Below, one piece after another: positions 1 through 8,596 of a DNA stretch of 33,757 nucleotides. Within the stretch, counting starts at the first letter, position 1. Each line of letters begins with the position of its first letter. The DNA comes from a virus: IMG/VR virus record IMGVR_UViG_3300036399_000598, positions 1-33,757 of that record; one strand, given 5' to 3'. The notes under the pieces are model-generated. The model worked only from the letters and a program-made list of their open reading frames with translations, had not been told where the DNA came from and made no database searches. A program made the position numbers and the translations under genes.

Positions 1-127
1 TGGCAGATTGGATGAACGATTCGCGTTTGAATGTTTTGATGGCCTGTTTTGCCTCGTTTTCCTTTTGCGGAATGATTTCATCAACCAGGTGTTTGTTCTC
101 GTTGGTCAATTCAATCAATCGTTTTTG
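1..127. repeat. Terminal 127-bp overlap, copy 1 (circular junction)
   Basis: These 127 bases are identical to positions 33631-33757. An exact 127-base repeat at both contig ends is the usual mark of a circular or circularly permuted genome assembled with k=127, and the scaffold gene reads through the join without a break. It is best treated as an assembly overlap, giving a 33,630-bp circle, rather than a biological terminal repeat. A true short direct terminal repeat cannot be excluded from sequence alone. Confidence 0.93.
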
Positions 128-454
128 CAATTCTTCAGCGCCGGCCCCGGCGGTTTTGTTCATCTTATCAAACGCAACCGAAATGATGTCGTCGAATTTT
201 TTGTCCTTTACATCTTCGGCCGACAACCCGAATGTCTTTTTGATTTTTTGTTCAATCTTTGACAATTCGGTTCCCTTTACTTCGCCGCGAATGGACGAAA
301 TGAAATCCGGGTTGTTTTTCAAAACGTCGCGTTGGATGTTTTGGAAATCACCGGCGATTTCGTCAATATTGACGTCATCGGTTTCGGCGTTCAACTTTGT
401 AATTGCGTCGGATGGAACGCCAATTTTTTTCAAAAACTTTTCAATGTTGGTCAT
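1..454 (-). CDS. Capsid scaffolding protein, N-terminal part (split by the contig ends)
   Basis: The ATG at 454 opens a minus-strand frame that runs off the window at base 1 and continues from 33630 to a stop at 33251. On the circle the gene is 834 nt, 277 residues. The protein is charged and helical (many K, E, D, Q, N), with a coiled-coil-like stretch around the join (motifs EELQKRLIELTNENKHL and EIIPQKENEAKQA) and no enzymatic motif. Length, composition and position directly before the major capsid gene are those of scaffolding proteins, which guide capsid assembly and then leave. It follows the 96-residue gene by only 5 nt. The assignment rests on context and composition. Confidence 0.75.
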   Translation of the reverse strand, partial: MTNIEKFLKKIGVPSDAITKLNAETDDVNIDEIAGDFQNIQRDVLKNNPDFISSIRGEVKGTELSKIEQKIKKTFGLSAEDVKDKKFDDIISVAFDKMNKTAGAGAEELQKRLIELTNENKHLVDEIIPQKENEAKQAIKTFKRESFIQSA

Positions 455-459
455 GTATT

Positions 460-750
460 TCAATTTTTGGGTTTGCGGCCTTTTTTCACGGGTTTGGATT
501 CAACGCCATTCGATTGGATTTCGTCAATGGCGTCATCCTGGTCATTGTCTTCAATTTCCGGTTCGGCAATCTTTGGTTCCTCAATCACCGGTTTGGTGAC
601 CGTTGGGGCGCTAAATTTCACCGGCTCCGACGGTTTGTTCAATATTTCGTAAAACTTGGATTTGCCGCCTTTCTTGAGCGTGTTCCATGCGAATTGTGTC
701 ACCTCGGAAATTTTCCCGGTTTTGACGTTTTGAATGCGAATTTTGTTCAT
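460..750 (-). CDS. Small basic/acidic protein of unknown function in the head module
   Basis: A 96-residue protein starting MNKIRIQNVKTGK. A start 18 nt further up (768) is possible, but the ATG at 750 lies 16 nt below a TATATTTG promoter-like element and is preferred. The N-terminal 40 residues look like a small folded domain; the rest is a disordered acidic/proline stretch (PVIEEPKIAEPEIEDNDQDD) ending in a basic tail (PVKKGRKPKN). It sits between the 73-residue gene and the scaffold gene, so an accessory role in head assembly is possible. I do not recognise the family. Confidence 0.7.
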   Translation of the reverse strand: MNKIRIQNVKTGKISEVTQFAWNTLKKGGKSKFYEILNKPSEPVKFSAPTVTKPVIEEPKIAEPEIEDNDQDDAIDEIQSNGVESKPVKKGRKPKN

Positions 751-765
751 GTCTGAATGTTTTGT

Positions 766-796
766 CAAATATACTACGAAACAATTTTGTCACCAA
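766..796 (-). promoter_or_regulatory. Promoter-like element before the scaffold/capsid genes
   Basis: On the minus strand, 773-766 reads TATATTTG, an exact match to the Bacteroidota -7 box TAnnTTTG. Nineteen bases upstream (796-793) is TTGG, three of four bases of the -33 box TTTG. It lies over the stop of the 73-residue gene and 16 nt above the ATG at 750, so it could boost the head genes separately from the long early transcript. Confidence 0.5.
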
Positions 797-995
797 TCCG
801 GACAATCATTCCATCCAAAACAATTTCATCGTTTTTTTCAATGTCTTCAAACTCTAATGGTTCACCGGCTTCAATGCTTTGTTTCATGAATTCAATCACC
901 TGGTCTTTGCCAAATGCAACCATCATGTTCAATGGCGTTTCGGCGTTTGGAAACAATTGATTGTATTTGTCCAATAAATTGAAAATTTGGGCCAT
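774..995 (-). CDS. 73-residue hypothetical protein
   Basis: A small acidic protein (MAQIFNLLDKYNQLFPNAE...) with predicted helices in the first 45 residues and a short beta-like end (EIVLDGMIVRIGDKIVS). It starts one base after the MuF-peptidase gene stops, so it is probably translated from the same message. No family recognised. Its place next to a gene carrying a peptidase domain makes an inhibitor or partner role conceivable, but nothing in the sequence shows it. Confidence 0.65.
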   Translation of the reverse strand: MAQIFNLLDKYNQLFPNAETPLNMMVAFGKDQVIEFMKQSIEAGEPLEFEDIEKNDEIVLDGMIVRIGDKIVS

Positions 996-996
996 G

Positions 997-2628
997 TTAA
1001 AAATTTAATGTTTCTTTTGGAAAATTGGGTTTGATGACTAATTCGCGGTAATATTCCAACATTTGGTCATGTAATTCCGGAAATTCAGATTTGAAAACAG
1101 GGTTTCCAATCCAATAATTTTCGGACGCATGGGCGAACCATTCCATTCGGCGATTTGCCATGTTCGACATGTATGTTTTTGAATGTCCCCAACCATATTT
1201 TGATTTTGAAATTGCCATGATTGTGTCCGCATAGGCCCCAATGAATTCCGTGATTTCGTTTTCCGTGTAATTATTTTTTAATAGGTTTTGATATTTTTCA
1301 CTGATTTCCCTCCAATTTTGATTCAATCCAATTTTTAATTGTTTCTTAAATATGAATTCCGATGTATTAAACGCACGTTCATGTTGTGGTGAATTTTGAT
1401 GTGTATAATTTAAAAAATATTTTTTTTCAAAATGTGCGCGATGACCGTATTCATGGACAACAACTTTCGCCAAATTATTTGGATTTTTCCAACGTTCTCC
1501 TGTTCCAATGACAACGGTTTTTTCACCCGTATCATACCAGGCGCCACTTGCTCCCGGTTTATTGTTTCTTTCATATTTTCCATTATCTGACAAATCAAAT
1601 ATTTGTTGCGGAATTTTTGGGTTGTCGCGCAATGGCTCCGGCGTCAAATCCGATTTGTAATTGTAAAAATCTTTGAAATCGGACGCGGCCGGTGGCGCCT
1701 CCAAATTGGCGTTGGCTTCGGTGGCCTTTTTTTCAATCTTTTGTTGTTCTTCGGGCATGTTCAATTTTTCCCGTTGCGATTTGGTCAATTTGAATGGAAT
1801 GGCCGAATGGCGACAATTGTATCCGCCCCGGTAGATGGAAAACGTTTCGGGCGATGTCCCCGGAATCGCTCCGGTTCCATTGGCGTTCATCCATGCAATT
1901 TCCGCCGGCAAATCCTTTGATTGAATCACACCCATTGCAACCCAACGGCGACATTGGGGCCGTGAATCTTCAATCAACGAACCAACGTATCGATAGGCAT
2001 CCAATCCGAATTCGTTCGCAATCTTCGCGTTCACCTGGCCATCGAATTGATTCAGGGCGTCCCGGCTCACTTGTTTGACGTAACGTGAAAACAATCCGTC
2101 AACATCCGGCGTTCCTAAAATGTAGCGCCGTAAATATGCCTCCAAATCCGCCTTTGTGGAACCGGCCACAATATTTTGGTAAATGCCCGTCCGAACGGGT
2201 TCAATGAAATTGGATGAAACGCCCGAACCGGTCAATGACTGCAAGGTTTGTTCAACCGTCGCCCGTTGGATTGGATTAATCAATTCGCCCAATTCATCCG
2301 GGGACAAATCATTGACGTCGCGATGGATGTCGAAATTGTATTGTTTCAACGTTTCAAAATTCCGCAAAAACCCGTTCACGTCCTTTGGATATGTCGAACC
2401 CTGAATGGCCTCCAAAATGATTCGTTCGACCTGGTTGGTCAACAAAACATTTCCGTCATCAAACACAAATCGTTCGCCATCGCTCGAAAACTTTTGGACG
2501 TGTTTGGACAACGCCGCGAACACGCGTTGTTCGGTGGCCGGCAATGAATCGAAAAACGATTGATTGGCCGCCGAAACGGTCCGGTCCTGTTTTCGGATTA
2601 TGGCAATGACGTTGTCATCGAATTCCAT
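997..2628 (-). CDS. MuF-type minor head protein fused to a C-terminal zinc metallopeptidase domain
   Basis: 543 residues. Residues about 120-285 carry a MuF/SPP1 gp7-like head morphogenesis domain: DSRPQCRRW around 221-229, then IPGTSPETF and YRGGYNCRHSAIPF at 270-279. After a polar linker (about 285-335) comes a distinct domain with VVVHEYGHRAHFE; HEYGH at 392-396 is an HExxH zinc motif, and MEWFAHASENY near 495-505 could supply a third Glu ligand. MuF proteins attach to the portal and can enter the host with the DNA; MuF proteins with C-terminal effector domains are known. The peptidase could be an injected effector or a prohead protease, since no separate maturation protease is visible. 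The C-terminal coding part is far more AT-rich than the N-terminal part, suggesting domain exchange. Confidence 0.85.
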   Translation of the reverse strand: MEFDDNVIAIIRKQDRTVSAANQSFFDSLPATEQRVFAALSKHVQKFSSDGERFVFDDGNVLLTNQVERIILEAIQGSTYPKDVNGFLRNFETLKQYNFDIHRDVNDLSPDELGELINPIQRATVEQTLQSLTGSGVSSNFIEPVRTGIYQNIVAGSTKADLEAYLRRYILGTPDVDGLFSRYVKQVSRDALNQFDGQVNAKIANEFGLDAYRYVGSLIEDSRPQCRRWVAMGVIQSKDLPAEIAWMNANGTGAIPGTSPETFSIYRGGYNCRHSAIPFKLTKSQREKLNMPEEQQKIEKKATEANANLEAPPAASDFKDFYNYKSDLTPEPLRDNPKIPQQIFDLSDNGKYERNNKPGASGAWYDTGEKTVVIGTGERWKNPNNLAKVVVHEYGHRAHFEKKYFLNYTHQNSPQHERAFNTSEFIFKKQLKIGLNQNWREISEKYQNLLKNNYTENEITEFIGAYADTIMAISKSKYGWGHSKTYMSNMANRRMEWFAHASENYWIGNPVFKSEFPELHDQMLEYYRELVIKPNFPKETLNF

Positions 2629-2637
2629 GTGGTTGGT

Positions 2638-4323
2638 TTACGCGGTTTGAATCAATTGGGCCGTGACGTATGAATCAATGATTGGTTGGATTCGTTTGTC
2701 CAATTCTGCGAATATTTCGCCCAATGGTTTTTCCAAAAATTCCGTTCCAAATTCGGCGGTGATGGACGTCAATGTTTTGTATGCAAACAACGAGCGAATC
2801 AAATCGTCGCGTTTGATACTGCCGGCGGCCAACAACATTTGTTTGTCCTTTGTGTTCAAATGATAAATGGGGTCGTAACTGACCAACACTTCGACCATTC
2901 GCGAAATGGATTTGTTTCCGGAAAAACGCTTCCGGGCCAAATCTTTGGTTGATTCAACCAGGAACGCAATTGGCGCGTTTTTGTCCGTCAACTTGTTCAA
3001 TTCATCAATCAAATCGTCTTCGGTTTTCATGGAAAACGAAATCGGTTTGACGATGACCGGATTCATTGGTTCGGTCACGTTCCGATACTTTTCAATGAAC
3101 AACAATGATTTGAAAATGATTTCGTCAAATATGTTGTTGGATATTTTGGTCAACTGCGAAAACGAATCTTCGCGGTCAATCATTTTGGCCACTCCGGATT
3201 GACTTTCATCAATCACATTCAAATGCAATGATTCTTCGGCCTTTTTGAGTAGGGTCTGCCATGCCTGGCCCGAATATTCAATGATGCTCACATCCGGCGA
3301 AATGAAACGAATCATTGGCCCGTTGACGTCGCCATCAACACCCAACGCCGGATTTGATTTTTCGCGCAAAAAAACGCCGAATGGCGAACGTGAAATCACA
3401 CGTCCGGTTCCTTTGCACATTCCACATGTTTCGTGTTCTTCGGATTCGTGATTGTACACAACGCCATCGCGACAACCTTTCGCGTTGCATGTTTCGGCGA
3501 TTTCCTCGCGATACGGAAACGCGGATGTGGTCATGACTGCCGTCCAATCACTGTATTGGCGGATGGCCTCGTTGGCAAATGGAACGAACGCGGAAAAATA
3601 TGAATCAAAAAAGTTTTCATCCGTCAAATCGCCGCCCAAAATCACACCCGGAATCATTCCAATGTCATGTTGGTATATCATGACGGTGTCGAATTTTTTG
3701 TCAATCGATTGGCCAAATTGGGTGTGTTTGTAAAACGCCGAATCCGTCAATGTGTAATAAACGGCGCCGGTCTTTTGCAATTTGCCATTGACCATGACGT
3801 CGGAAAATTCCTCGTTGGATTTCCATGTCAACAATCCTGGTTCCAACGCTTTGATTTGGTCGGACATAATCAAAAGCGGTTCGACGTCCACTTTGACGGC
3901 CGGATTGGTCAACCCTTCGCCGACCGGAATCCAAACCAACCAACCGTTCGGGTCTTCAATCATTCGGCGGACAACGAATTTTTGGATGTACGAATAAAAA
4001 TATTGGCCATCCAATTTGTGTTCGCTCAAATATGTGTTCAATTCATCCGAAACGGAAATTGAAAAGTTGGCATTCTGAAAGATTCGGAACAATTTGTCAA
4101 TCGCCCGGTTCATTGAACCTTTTGTGATTGGCTCGTAAATGGCCAAACGATATTTTTGAACGTCCGGGTCTTCATTGGGACGACGGGCCGTCAATATTTC
4201 GCCGGGGTTTTTTCCGCGCGTATGGATGAACATGGTGTTCCGAACCTGGTTCCAATGGTCATAATTCTTCGGACGATATTGGTCATTGGACAACGCGGTC
4301 GATATGTTTTCAATTGTAATCAT
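2638..4323 (-). CDS. Portal protein with a zinc-ribbon-like insertion
   Basis: 561 residues from the ATG at 4323, whose ATGA overlaps the stop of the gene before it; a start at 4347 is possible but overlaps more. Portal proteins form the dodecameric ring through which DNA is packaged and ejected. Support: length, position directly before a MuF protein, and an internal portal-like body (EPITKGSMNRAIDKLFRIF; RMIEDPNGWLVWIPVGEG; an acidic helical C-terminal half). Residues about 279-308 hold CxxxxC and CGMCKGTGR, a four-cysteine pattern like DnaJ zinc modules, which is not part of classical portals. No clear single portal signature, so the call combines content and context. Confidence 0.75.
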   Translation of the reverse strand: MITIENISTALSNDQYRPKNYDHWNQVRNTMFIHTRGKNPGEILTARRPNEDPDVQKYRLAIYEPITKGSMNRAIDKLFRIFQNANFSISVSDELNTYLSEHKLDGQYFYSYIQKFVVRRMIEDPNGWLVWIPVGEGLTNPAVKVDVEPLLIMSDQIKALEPGLLTWKSNEEFSDVMVNGKLQKTGAVYYTLTDSAFYKHTQFGQSIDKKFDTVMIYQHDIGMIPGVILGGDLTDENFFDSYFSAFVPFANEAIRQYSDWTAVMTTSAFPYREEIAETCNAKGCRDGVVYNHESEEHETCGMCKGTGRVISRSPFGVFLREKSNPALGVDGDVNGPMIRFISPDVSIIEYSGQAWQTLLKKAEESLHLNVIDESQSGVAKMIDREDSFSQLTKISNNIFDEIIFKSLLFIEKYRNVTEPMNPVIVKPISFSMKTEDDLIDELNKLTDKNAPIAFLVESTKDLARKRFSGNKSISRMVEVLVSYDPIYHLNTKDKQMLLAAGSIKRDDLIRSLFAYKTLTSITAEFGTEFLEKPLGEIFAELDKRIQPIIDSYVTAQLIQTA

Positions 4324-5384
4324 TGGCAACTTTGAGATTGGTCGCATTCACAACGTTCAAAAGGAATTTCCAAAAACCATTGTGAACCGGTGTCATTGTT
4401 TTTGGCGATGTCGCCTTGAATTTGATATTCAACGCCGTCAACATACACGTCACGTCCGGTCAATACATTGACCAAATATCGGACGAATGTTTCGGGCAAA
4501 TTGGCCGTTCGCATCAACCAACTTTCGCAATATTGCGCGGCCGTTGTTTTGAGTGTGGCGCCAATTGTTTCTTTGGTGATTGTGAAATTGGTTCGTTCAA
4601 ATGATGACGGAACGCGGATTTGATTCGAGTATTGGAACGGTGTTCCGTTTCCGGGCGTGAAATCGGTTCCATAATATGTTCCGAAACAATCTTGTTTTGG
4701 ATAAAATGATTCGACCAAATGTGTTTTGGCTCCATTGGAACATGGAACCATTTTGAATGGCTCCGAACAAAATGTCGCGGTTGTTTCTGCAAGCGGTAAA
4801 CACTCGCGCGTTCCGGTAAACGTAAACAGGAAATAAAAACACGAATCCAATCCAGCGCCGGCCATATATGTGGCGATGGCGGTCAAATTGAATTGAATCA
4901 TTTGGATTGGATGTGTGGAAACGTTTCCGGCGTAATCGGTCGAATTGAAAAAACCATTGTAGTGGTTTGGCGCAATGACGGCGAACATTTCTTCGGTAAT
5001 TTCCAACGCCTGGTCGTCACAACATGCCCGGATTTCAAACGTCGCGAATGCCGTATCGGTTGGACCAACCAAATCGGATGGCAACCAACCGGATTCACAT
5101 CCGACGTTCAATTCATTGGGTTGTTGGAATTGGAAATCGAACCGGTCGCCCGTTTCAAATGGAATCCAAAATGGAACGTCCGATGGACATAAATTGCAAT
5201 TCCATGAATCGCCACAATCACACAAAATCAATCCGTTTTCGAGAATCAATCTTGAGCAATCGCGGCCACATGTATTGGTCAATTCCAAACACAAAATCCG
5301 TGAATTCGGGTCCGGGTATTCGCAAATTCCCGTTTGGTCACACCAAACCACATTTGAAAATTCGTATGAATCAAACAATTCCAT
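4320..5384 (-). CDS. Cysteine-rich putative tail/virion protein
   Basis: 354 residues containing 21 cysteines, several in pairs or CxC/CxxC groups (LCDCGDSWNCNLC near 54-66; ACCDD; FERCECDQSQSC at the end). No signal peptide or membrane segment, and beta-rich composition (F, T, Y, N). It lies between the 1060-residue tip/fibre-like gene and the portal gene and overlaps the portal start by an ATGA. Position suggests a distal tail component or head-tail linker; the clustered cysteines could bind metal or form disulfides once outside the cell. No family recognised. Confidence 0.7.
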   Translation of the reverse strand: MELFDSYEFSNVVWCDQTGICEYPDPNSRILCLELTNTCGRDCSRLILENGLILCDCGDSWNCNLCPSDVPFWIPFETGDRFDFQFQQPNELNVGCESGWLPSDLVGPTDTAFATFEIRACCDDQALEITEEMFAVIAPNHYNGFFNSTDYAGNVSTHPIQMIQFNLTAIATYMAGAGLDSCFYFLFTFTGTRECLPLAETTATFCSEPFKMVPCSNGAKTHLVESFYPKQDCFGTYYGTDFTPGNGTPFQYSNQIRVPSSFERTNFTITKETIGATLKTTAAQYCESWLMRTANLPETFVRYLVNVLTGRDVYVDGVEYQIQGDIAKNNDTGSQWFLEIPFERCECDQSQSCQ

Positions 5385-5402
5385 GTTTCAAAGGTAATTA
5401 TT

Positions 5403-8400
5403 TTACGGACATAAATCGTTTCCAATTTTGAACGTGAATGTTCCGGTCATATCGCTTCCGGTCGAACCTGAAACGATATTCCAAAAACCATTGGTGTCGG
5501 GTCCCCAAACAAACGGAACAACTCCGGATGTTGAACCAATTGGCAATGTAAACGTCAACGGCGCTCCGGTTGACAATTCGCCCATTCTGAATTCCAAAAC
5601 TCGCGTTGTTGGAACGCTGAATGAATATTCAAAAACGTAGTTTTCGCCAACTTGGGGCCATACGGTTGAACCATTTGATGAACGCCAAACCAATGTTCGT
5701 CCGGCGGTCACGTTGTTCATTGTTCCCGTAATGGCGGCGCCAACTTGTGGCGTCAATACAACAAACAACGACGAACCGGCGATTCGGGCATGAAACAAGA
5801 AATATTCACAAATGGCCGGCGCTTCCGGACTGCTAATGTATCCACAAAATAAATATTTGCCATTGGTCATTTTCGAGGGGTCCAAAATCACCGACGCTTG
5901 CAATGTAACCGGGTCGAATGCGTTGTCCTGACTGATAACGATGTCCGATGTCAATTGCGCCATTTGATAGGGTGACGGCAATTCGTCATTCTCTTGCAAA
6001 ACTGCCAATCCGTATGGCTCCGGTTCAATGAAAAATATGAAATTGCCTTCCTGTTCTGCCTGGTATGTCAAACGAATCGCGGTCCAATCTGAAAAACAAA
6101 TTGGCGGTTCGATGGCAACCCAAACGCCGGTCACGGGGTCCATTCCTTCAAAGGTGACGTCGGTCAAACGGATTTCATATCCTGAATTGTTTGGTTCAAA
6201 GTCGATGGCGTTCACCGGAAACGCTTTGACGATATTCCAAAAAAATGGCGTTCCCAAATAATTCGTCAAATTGAACGTCAAAATATATTCAAAATACACG
6301 TCATTATTTATCCATGAATCCGTTGTCGCGGTGGCGGCAATGTAAACGCCGCCCAATGGTCCGGCGTTTGTTCGGTTCATATATTGGTTTGTTGGCGCCG
6401 TTTGAACTTGGCCGCCCGAAAACAAATTGTTTTCCCAACGAACGCGGCGGTTGTTAATGGACGTCAATATTGTTCCGGCCCCTTCGGCCACAATCAAATC
6501 GCCTCCATTATTGAATCCGCCCGGAAACGCGTTGTTCCGAACTGATGTGTGACTTTCATAAATGAAAAACGTTGTTTTGCCTCCGACGGGGTAATTCTCG
6601 CGGCGTTTGTAAATATTCAAACGAACCAAAAACAACGATTCGAACGCGTCGGTGAACTCAATTCCCCAATTGGTCAAACATGTTTCAAAATCGCCCGGCG
6701 TTATGGCCAAATTATGGCCAATCCTTTCTTTGCCGACGGGGCGGAAACAATTGGACAACGTTGTTTGGAAATATTGAATCCATCCGGAATCAACATCAAT
6801 CGTACAATCACAATCAATGTCGGGTGTTCTTTTCACGGTAATTGGCTCCGACAAAAATGTGTTGACCATGGTTCCATCGCTTCCGTAAACGATGGCCGCC
6901 ATTCGATAGGTCGATGACGGATTGACCAATGTATCGACATGCAATGAAAACAACCAATTTGAACCGGACGTTCCCAAAATACCTGGTCGAACCAAATGAT
7001 TGTCCAAAACGCCCGTTCCCGGATATGTCAAAACGCGATATCGCGACGAATCGGTTGACATCATGAAATCAACTGAATTGTTGACCAATGTTTCATCAAA
7101 CAAATGGAAAACAACCGTCGGACGCGCGGCGCCGTAAATGGCCGGAACCTGAATTGAAAATTGAACACGCGTGTTTTCAATGGTTGAAAAGTTGGTCACG
7201 TTTCCAACGTTTCGGGACAACGTGAAAACCGGATTGGTGAATTCCGATGGCCCGTTGTTCAAACCCTTATTGTAAAATCTGCCGGTTATGTTCGGGCATG
7301 CAACCGAACCACAACGGAACGGCGAATCGCCAACCAAAATTGTCGGGTCGGTAACTACAAACGAACCTTCAGCAATCTTGAGCGAATTGTAAACGCTCGG
7401 AAACGAATTGTCATAATTGGTTCCGGCGGACAACGTGTTCCGACGCAATTTGAACGAATTGTCGAATGTGATGTTGGTCACAAAGTTTTCGAAATCCTGA
7501 ATCATGAAAAACGTCAACTCCACATTGAATTCACCGGTTGACGCGTTCACGGGCCGGAAATTGACGTCATAATTGCGTTGATTCATTGCGTTGATTCCGG
7601 TTCCATTCAACGTCATGGCGTGAACGGTTCCATCCGGCATCAATGAACTCGCGTATGTGATGCGATATCCGGCCGGCAACAATTGACCGGATTCAAACGG
7701 AATGGCGCAATTGTCCGCGAACAAATTCGGATTGAACTGCAATTGCCATCCGGAAAAAATCGGACTTTGATATTGCATTTTGAACACAATCGTTTTTTTG
7801 TCCAAAAACGATGTGGTGTTGTAAATGGCATCAACGGAACAAAATCCGTTTTGTGTCTGCAAGTAACCGCCATCGGTTTGGATTTCGATATCCTTACAAC
7901 AAACGCAACTTTCACATGGCGCCTCGATTGCGGAACCGGTGGCGGACAATGTAATTCCGCAATAATCCGGGCCACATGAAATGGAATCCGAAACATCGGT
8001 TGGCGACCATGACAAAGTCATTGAACCCGTACCCAATGGCGGCAAAACAACGGGCGATGTTACCAAAACAGGGTCCGGCGTTCCACAACCCGTATAATCA
8101 ATATTAAATTGAACGGGTCCAATCGTTGGATTGTTCAACGAAATACTTTGTGAATTCGTTGTTCCAATGGGTGTATCGGTGAAATCAAATGGAACTCCAG
8201 GAAAAACCCAAACGGTTGACCAATCAACACACGCCATTTCAAACGACCAATCCAAATCCGCTCCATGTTCATCCGTTTCAATTGTGCCCGTCCATGGTCC
8301 CAATGGGTCGGTGACGCCGTCCCAACAAAACTCGATTTCCATTGTGAACGTGTCGCCTTCTGCAATAAAAAAAGGAAATGAAACGGGCGAACCATTGATG

Positions 8401-8585
8401 GCCATCAAAGTAATGTTCAAACCCGAACCCGTGTCATCAATTACAAAATCCGTGATATTCAAATCCGAATTGTGGACATTCTGAAATGTGACCGTTGCCG
8501 TTTGGCAAATTTCACAACAATTCATGTAATTGATTGGACCGTCCGGTTGTAACGTGTCCAAAATATCAAAACGATGTATGGCCAT
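5403..8585 (-). CDS. Large tail tip/fibre-like protein with N-terminal ASH/Ig-like repeats
   Basis: 1060 residues. Residues about 1-120 and 125-215 look like two ASH/choice-of-anchor-type beta sandwiches (motifs CEICQTATVTFQNV, FTMEIEFCW, FDFTDTPIGTTNSQSISLNN, GITLSATGSA), then a cysteine cluster (CESCVCCKD), then a long Ser/Thr/Asn-rich beta region to the end. There is no enzymatic motif. Position after the tape measure and hub-like genes, size and composition point to a tail tip, fibre or receptor-binding protein. The N-terminal domains resemble those of the 279-residue protein at 30546-31385. Host adhesion is an inference. Confidence 0.7.
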   Translation of the reverse strand: MAIHRFDILDTLQPDGPINYMNCCEICQTATVTFQNVHNSDLNITDFVIDDTGSGLNITLMAINGSPVSFPFFIAEGDTFTMEIEFCWDGVTDPLGPWTGTIETDEHGADLDWSFEMACVDWSTVWVFPGVPFDFTDTPIGTTNSQSISLNNPTIGPVQFNIDYTGCGTPDPVLVTSPVVLPPLGTGSMTLSWSPTDVSDSISCGPDYCGITLSATGSAIEAPCESCVCCKDIEIQTDGGYLQTQNGFCSVDAIYNTTSFLDKKTIVFKMQYQSPIFSGWQLQFNPNLFADNCAIPFESGQLLPAGYRITYASSLMPDGTVHAMTLNGTGINAMNQRNYDVNFRPVNASTGEFNVELTFFMIQDFENFVTNITFDNSFKLRRNTLSAGTNYDNSFPSVYNSLKIAEGSFVVTDPTILVGDSPFRCGSVACPNITGRFYNKGLNNGPSEFTNPVFTLSRNVGNVTNFSTIENTRVQFSIQVPAIYGAARPTVVFHLFDETLVNNSVDFMMSTDSSRYRVLTYPGTGVLDNHLVRPGILGTSGSNWLFSLHVDTLVNPSSTYRMAAIVYGSDGTMVNTFLSEPITVKRTPDIDCDCTIDVDSGWIQYFQTTLSNCFRPVGKERIGHNLAITPGDFETCLTNWGIEFTDAFESLFLVRLNIYKRRENYPVGGKTTFFIYESHTSVRNNAFPGGFNNGGDLIVAEGAGTILTSINNRRVRWENNLFSGGQVQTAPTNQYMNRTNAGPLGGVYIAATATTDSWINNDVYFEYILTFNLTNYLGTPFFWNIVKAFPVNAIDFEPNNSGYEIRLTDVTFEGMDPVTGVWVAIEPPICFSDWTAIRLTYQAEQEGNFIFFIEPEPYGLAVLQENDELPSPYQMAQLTSDIVISQDNAFDPVTLQASVILDPSKMTNGKYLFCGYISSPEAPAICEYFLFHARIAGSSLFVVLTPQVGAAITGTMNNVTAGRTLVWRSSNGSTVWPQVGENYVFEYSFSVPTTRVLEFRMGELSTGAPLTFTLPIGSTSGVVPFVWGPDTNGFWNIVSGSTGSDMTGTFTFKIGNDLCP

Positions 8586-8596
8586 TTTTCTTTTGT

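Noticed and set aside
12-599. A 195-codon plus-strand frame at the left end
   Set aside because: Antisense to the scaffold and 96-residue genes; the minus-strand frame continues across the circular join, which the plus frame does not explain.
5389-5396. TACCTTTG promoter-like box before the 354-residue gene
   Set aside because: It ends only 4 nt above the ATG, too close for a transcript start, so it is probably chance.
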